DNA from: Tidjanibacter sp.
Lineage (GTDB): Bacteria > Bacteroidota > Bacteroidia > Bacteroidales > Rikenellaceae
NCBI GenBank assembly: GCA_017379955.1
Contig: JAFNVE010000096.1
Coordinates: 1 to 24,744, forward strand
Reading direction: 5' to 3'
DNA: 24,744 nucleotides
Shown: positions 23,365 to 24,744 of the stretch, in pieces
How positions within the stretch are numbered: position 1 is the first letter of the stretch
Layout: each line of letters starts with the position of its first letter
Made by a program: the position numbers and the translations under genes
Notes under the pieces: model-generated
The model's database searches: none
Seen by the model: only the letters and a program-made list of their open reading frames with translations
What the model was told of the DNA's origin: nothing

Positions 23365-24744
23365 TTATATAATTTCCCAGTCACAACCATCCTTACGATC
23401 CTTCACACGAATACCGATTTCAGCAAGTCGGTCGCGAATCTGGTCGGAGAGTGCCCAATTCTTGGCAGCCTTTGCCTCGGAGCGCACGTCGAGAATCATC
23501 TCTACCAGCGGGCCCACCTTGTCATCAGCACCGGCACTGCTCTCGTTGCGCAAACCAAGCACATCGAATACGATGGTGTTCACACTCTTGCGCAGGTGCT
23601 CCAAATCCTCTGCCGAGATGGTCTGCTGACCCTCGTGGAGTTGGTTGATTGTGCGCACCCAATCAAAGAGGGCAGCAATCACCAGCGGCGAGTTAAGGTC
23701 GTCGTTCATAGCGGCAGCGTATGCCTCGTCAAGTTCTGCGGGATTCACCGAAGATGTTGCTGCGGGCTTAATCTTACCCAGAGTCTCCACAGCCTTCATC
23801 AGGCGGTCGAGACCCTTCTCAGCAGCCTGCAACGCCTCGTTCGAGAAGTCGAGTGTCGAGCGATAGTGCGCCTGCAAAACGAAGAAACGGATAGTCATCG
23901 GCGAGTATGCCTGTGCGAGCAACTCGTGCGAGCCGGTGAAGAGTTCTTCGAGGGTGATGAAGTTGCCGAGCGACTTACCCATCTTCTTGCCGTTGATGGT
24001 AATCATATTGTTGTGCACCCAATAGCGCGCTGCCTCGTGACCACAAGCGGCTGTCGACTGCGCAATCTCGCACTCGTGGTGGGGGAACATCAGGTCCATA
24101 CCACCACCGTGGATGTCAAAACGCTCTCCTAAGTACTTGGTACTCATTGCCGAGCACTCCAAGTGCCAGCCGGGGAAACCATCGCTCCATGGCGAGGGCC
24201 AACGCATGATATGCTCAGGCGCAGCCTTCTTCCAGAGAGCGAAGTCGTAGGGGTTACGCTTCTCGCTCTGACCGTCGAGGGTGCGGGTACCGCTGAGCAT
24301 CTCATCTGTTGTACGACCCGAAAGCGTACCGTAGTGGTGCTTGCGGTTGTATGCGTCAATGTCGAAATATACCGAGCCCTCGGAGATGTAGGCAAAACCC
24401 TCATCGAGAATCTTCTTCACGAGTTCAATCTGCTCAATGATATGACCCGAAGCACGAGGCTCAATCGAGGGTGTGAGCACATTGAGTTCGTCCATTGCTC
24501 GGTGGTAACGCTCTGTGTAGTAGTGCGATACCTCCATAGGCTCCAACTTCTCCAGGCGAGCCTTCTTGGTAATTTTATCCTCACCCTCATCTGCGTCGTG
24601 CTCCAGGTGGCCTACATCGGTGATATTACGCACATAGCGCACCTTGTAGCCCAGCGAGGTGAGGTAGCGGAAGAGCAGGTCAAATGTTACCGCGGGGCGT
24701 GCGTGTCCCAGGTGCGGGTCGCCATACACGGTCGGGCCGCAGAC
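23365..24744 (-). CDS. cysS: Cysteinyl-tRNA synthetase, 5' end beyond the window
   Basis: Class I aminoacyl-tRNA synthetase that charges tRNA-Cys. About 459 residues are visible; the frame is open to the right edge, reading [17 protein letters not shown], so only the N-terminal few dozen residues are missing. HLGH is the HIGH signature and KKMGKSLGN the KMSKS signature. Zinc-ligand residues are seen in [13 protein letters not shown] and HHECEIAQS. The C-terminal part has the DALR-type helical domain and ends [13 protein letters not shown]. It converges on the ribosomal-protein operon. Its 3' UTR carries the REP-like element, the TTTTGAA repeats and the TCGAT-loop terminator. A GTG in the VYGD segment is not the real start. 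Confidence 0.95.
   Translation of the reverse strand, partial: VCGPTVYGDPHLGHARPAVTFDLLFRYLTSLGYKVRYVRNITDVGHLEHDADEGEDKITKKARLEKLEPMEVSHYYTERYHRAMDELNVLTPSIEPRASGHIIEQIELVKKILDEGFAYISEGSVYFDIDAYNRKHHYGTLSGRTTDEMLSGTRTLDGQSEKRNPYDFALWKKAAPEHIMRWPSPWSDGFPGWHLECSAMSTKYLGERFDIHGGGMDLMFPHHECEIAQSTAACGHEAARYWVHNNMITINGKKMGKSLGNFITLEELFTGSHELLAQAYSPMTIRFFVLQAHYRSTLDFSNEALQAAEKGLDRLMKAVETLGKIKPAATSSVNPAELDEAYAAAMNDDLNSPLVIAALFDWVRTINQLHEGQQTISAEDLEHLRKSVNTIVFDVLGLRNESSAGADDKVGPLVEMILDVRSEAKAAKNWALSDQIRDRLAEIGIRVKDRKDGCDWEII

Overview
The window looks like a chromosomal segment of a member of the phylum Bacteroidota, most likely Bacteroidales and plausibly Alistipes or another Rikenellaceae genus. 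The genus is inferred from style only. Evidence for the phylum: a SusC/SusD outer-membrane import pair, Bacteroidota-type -7 promoter boxes (TAnnTTTG) before most transcription units, few Shine-Dalgarno sequences, an rpmB-rpmG-DUF4295 ribosomal operon, and the tig-clpP-clpX order. No rRNA, tRNA, CRISPR array, insertion sequence or phage gene was seen.

Layout. 1-318 is a gene-free spacer: the cut end of a 9-bp-period repeat array, a GC-rich element apparently inserted in it, and the murF terminator. 319-2681 (minus) is murF then manC (cell-wall precursor ligase; GDP-mannose synthesis). 2829-7223 (plus) carries pssA, a putative beta-barrel porin and an MltF-like lytic transglycosylase lipoprotein. 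7368-8486 (plus) is an orphan lipoprotein behind a perfect 21-bp palindrome. 8681-12244 (minus) is the protein quality-control cluster tig, clpP, clpX. 12245-13025 is a 780-bp gene-free region rich in palindromes ahead of the import operon 13026-18638 (plus): SusC-like receptor, SusD-like lipoprotein and a third lipoprotein related to the orphan one. No glycoside hydrolase, protease or regulator accompanies it, so its substrate is unknown. 18755-19939 (minus) is an AAA/DUF4143 ATPase with an operator-like repeat at its start; it is divergent from tkt (start at 20181). 22349-22970 (plus) encodes L28, L33 and a small DUF4295 protein. 23365 to the right edge (minus) is cysS, cut at its 5' end.

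Most genes are housekeeping: envelope building, proteostasis, central carbon metabolism and translation. The accessory parts are the SusCD-lipoprotein operon, its orphan paralogue and the DUF4143 ATPase. The clearest unexplained signals lie between genes. Two widely separated copies of a composite module (inverted 9-bp-period arrays plus a TCGAT-loop terminator whose stem changes are compensated) follow murF and cysS. A related REP-like 3'-UTR element follows clpX and cysS. There are also operator-like palindromes at the orphan lipoprotein and the ATPase gene, and isolated strong Shine-Dalgarno sites before susD and the DUF4295 gene. I found no clear new defence or biosynthetic system.
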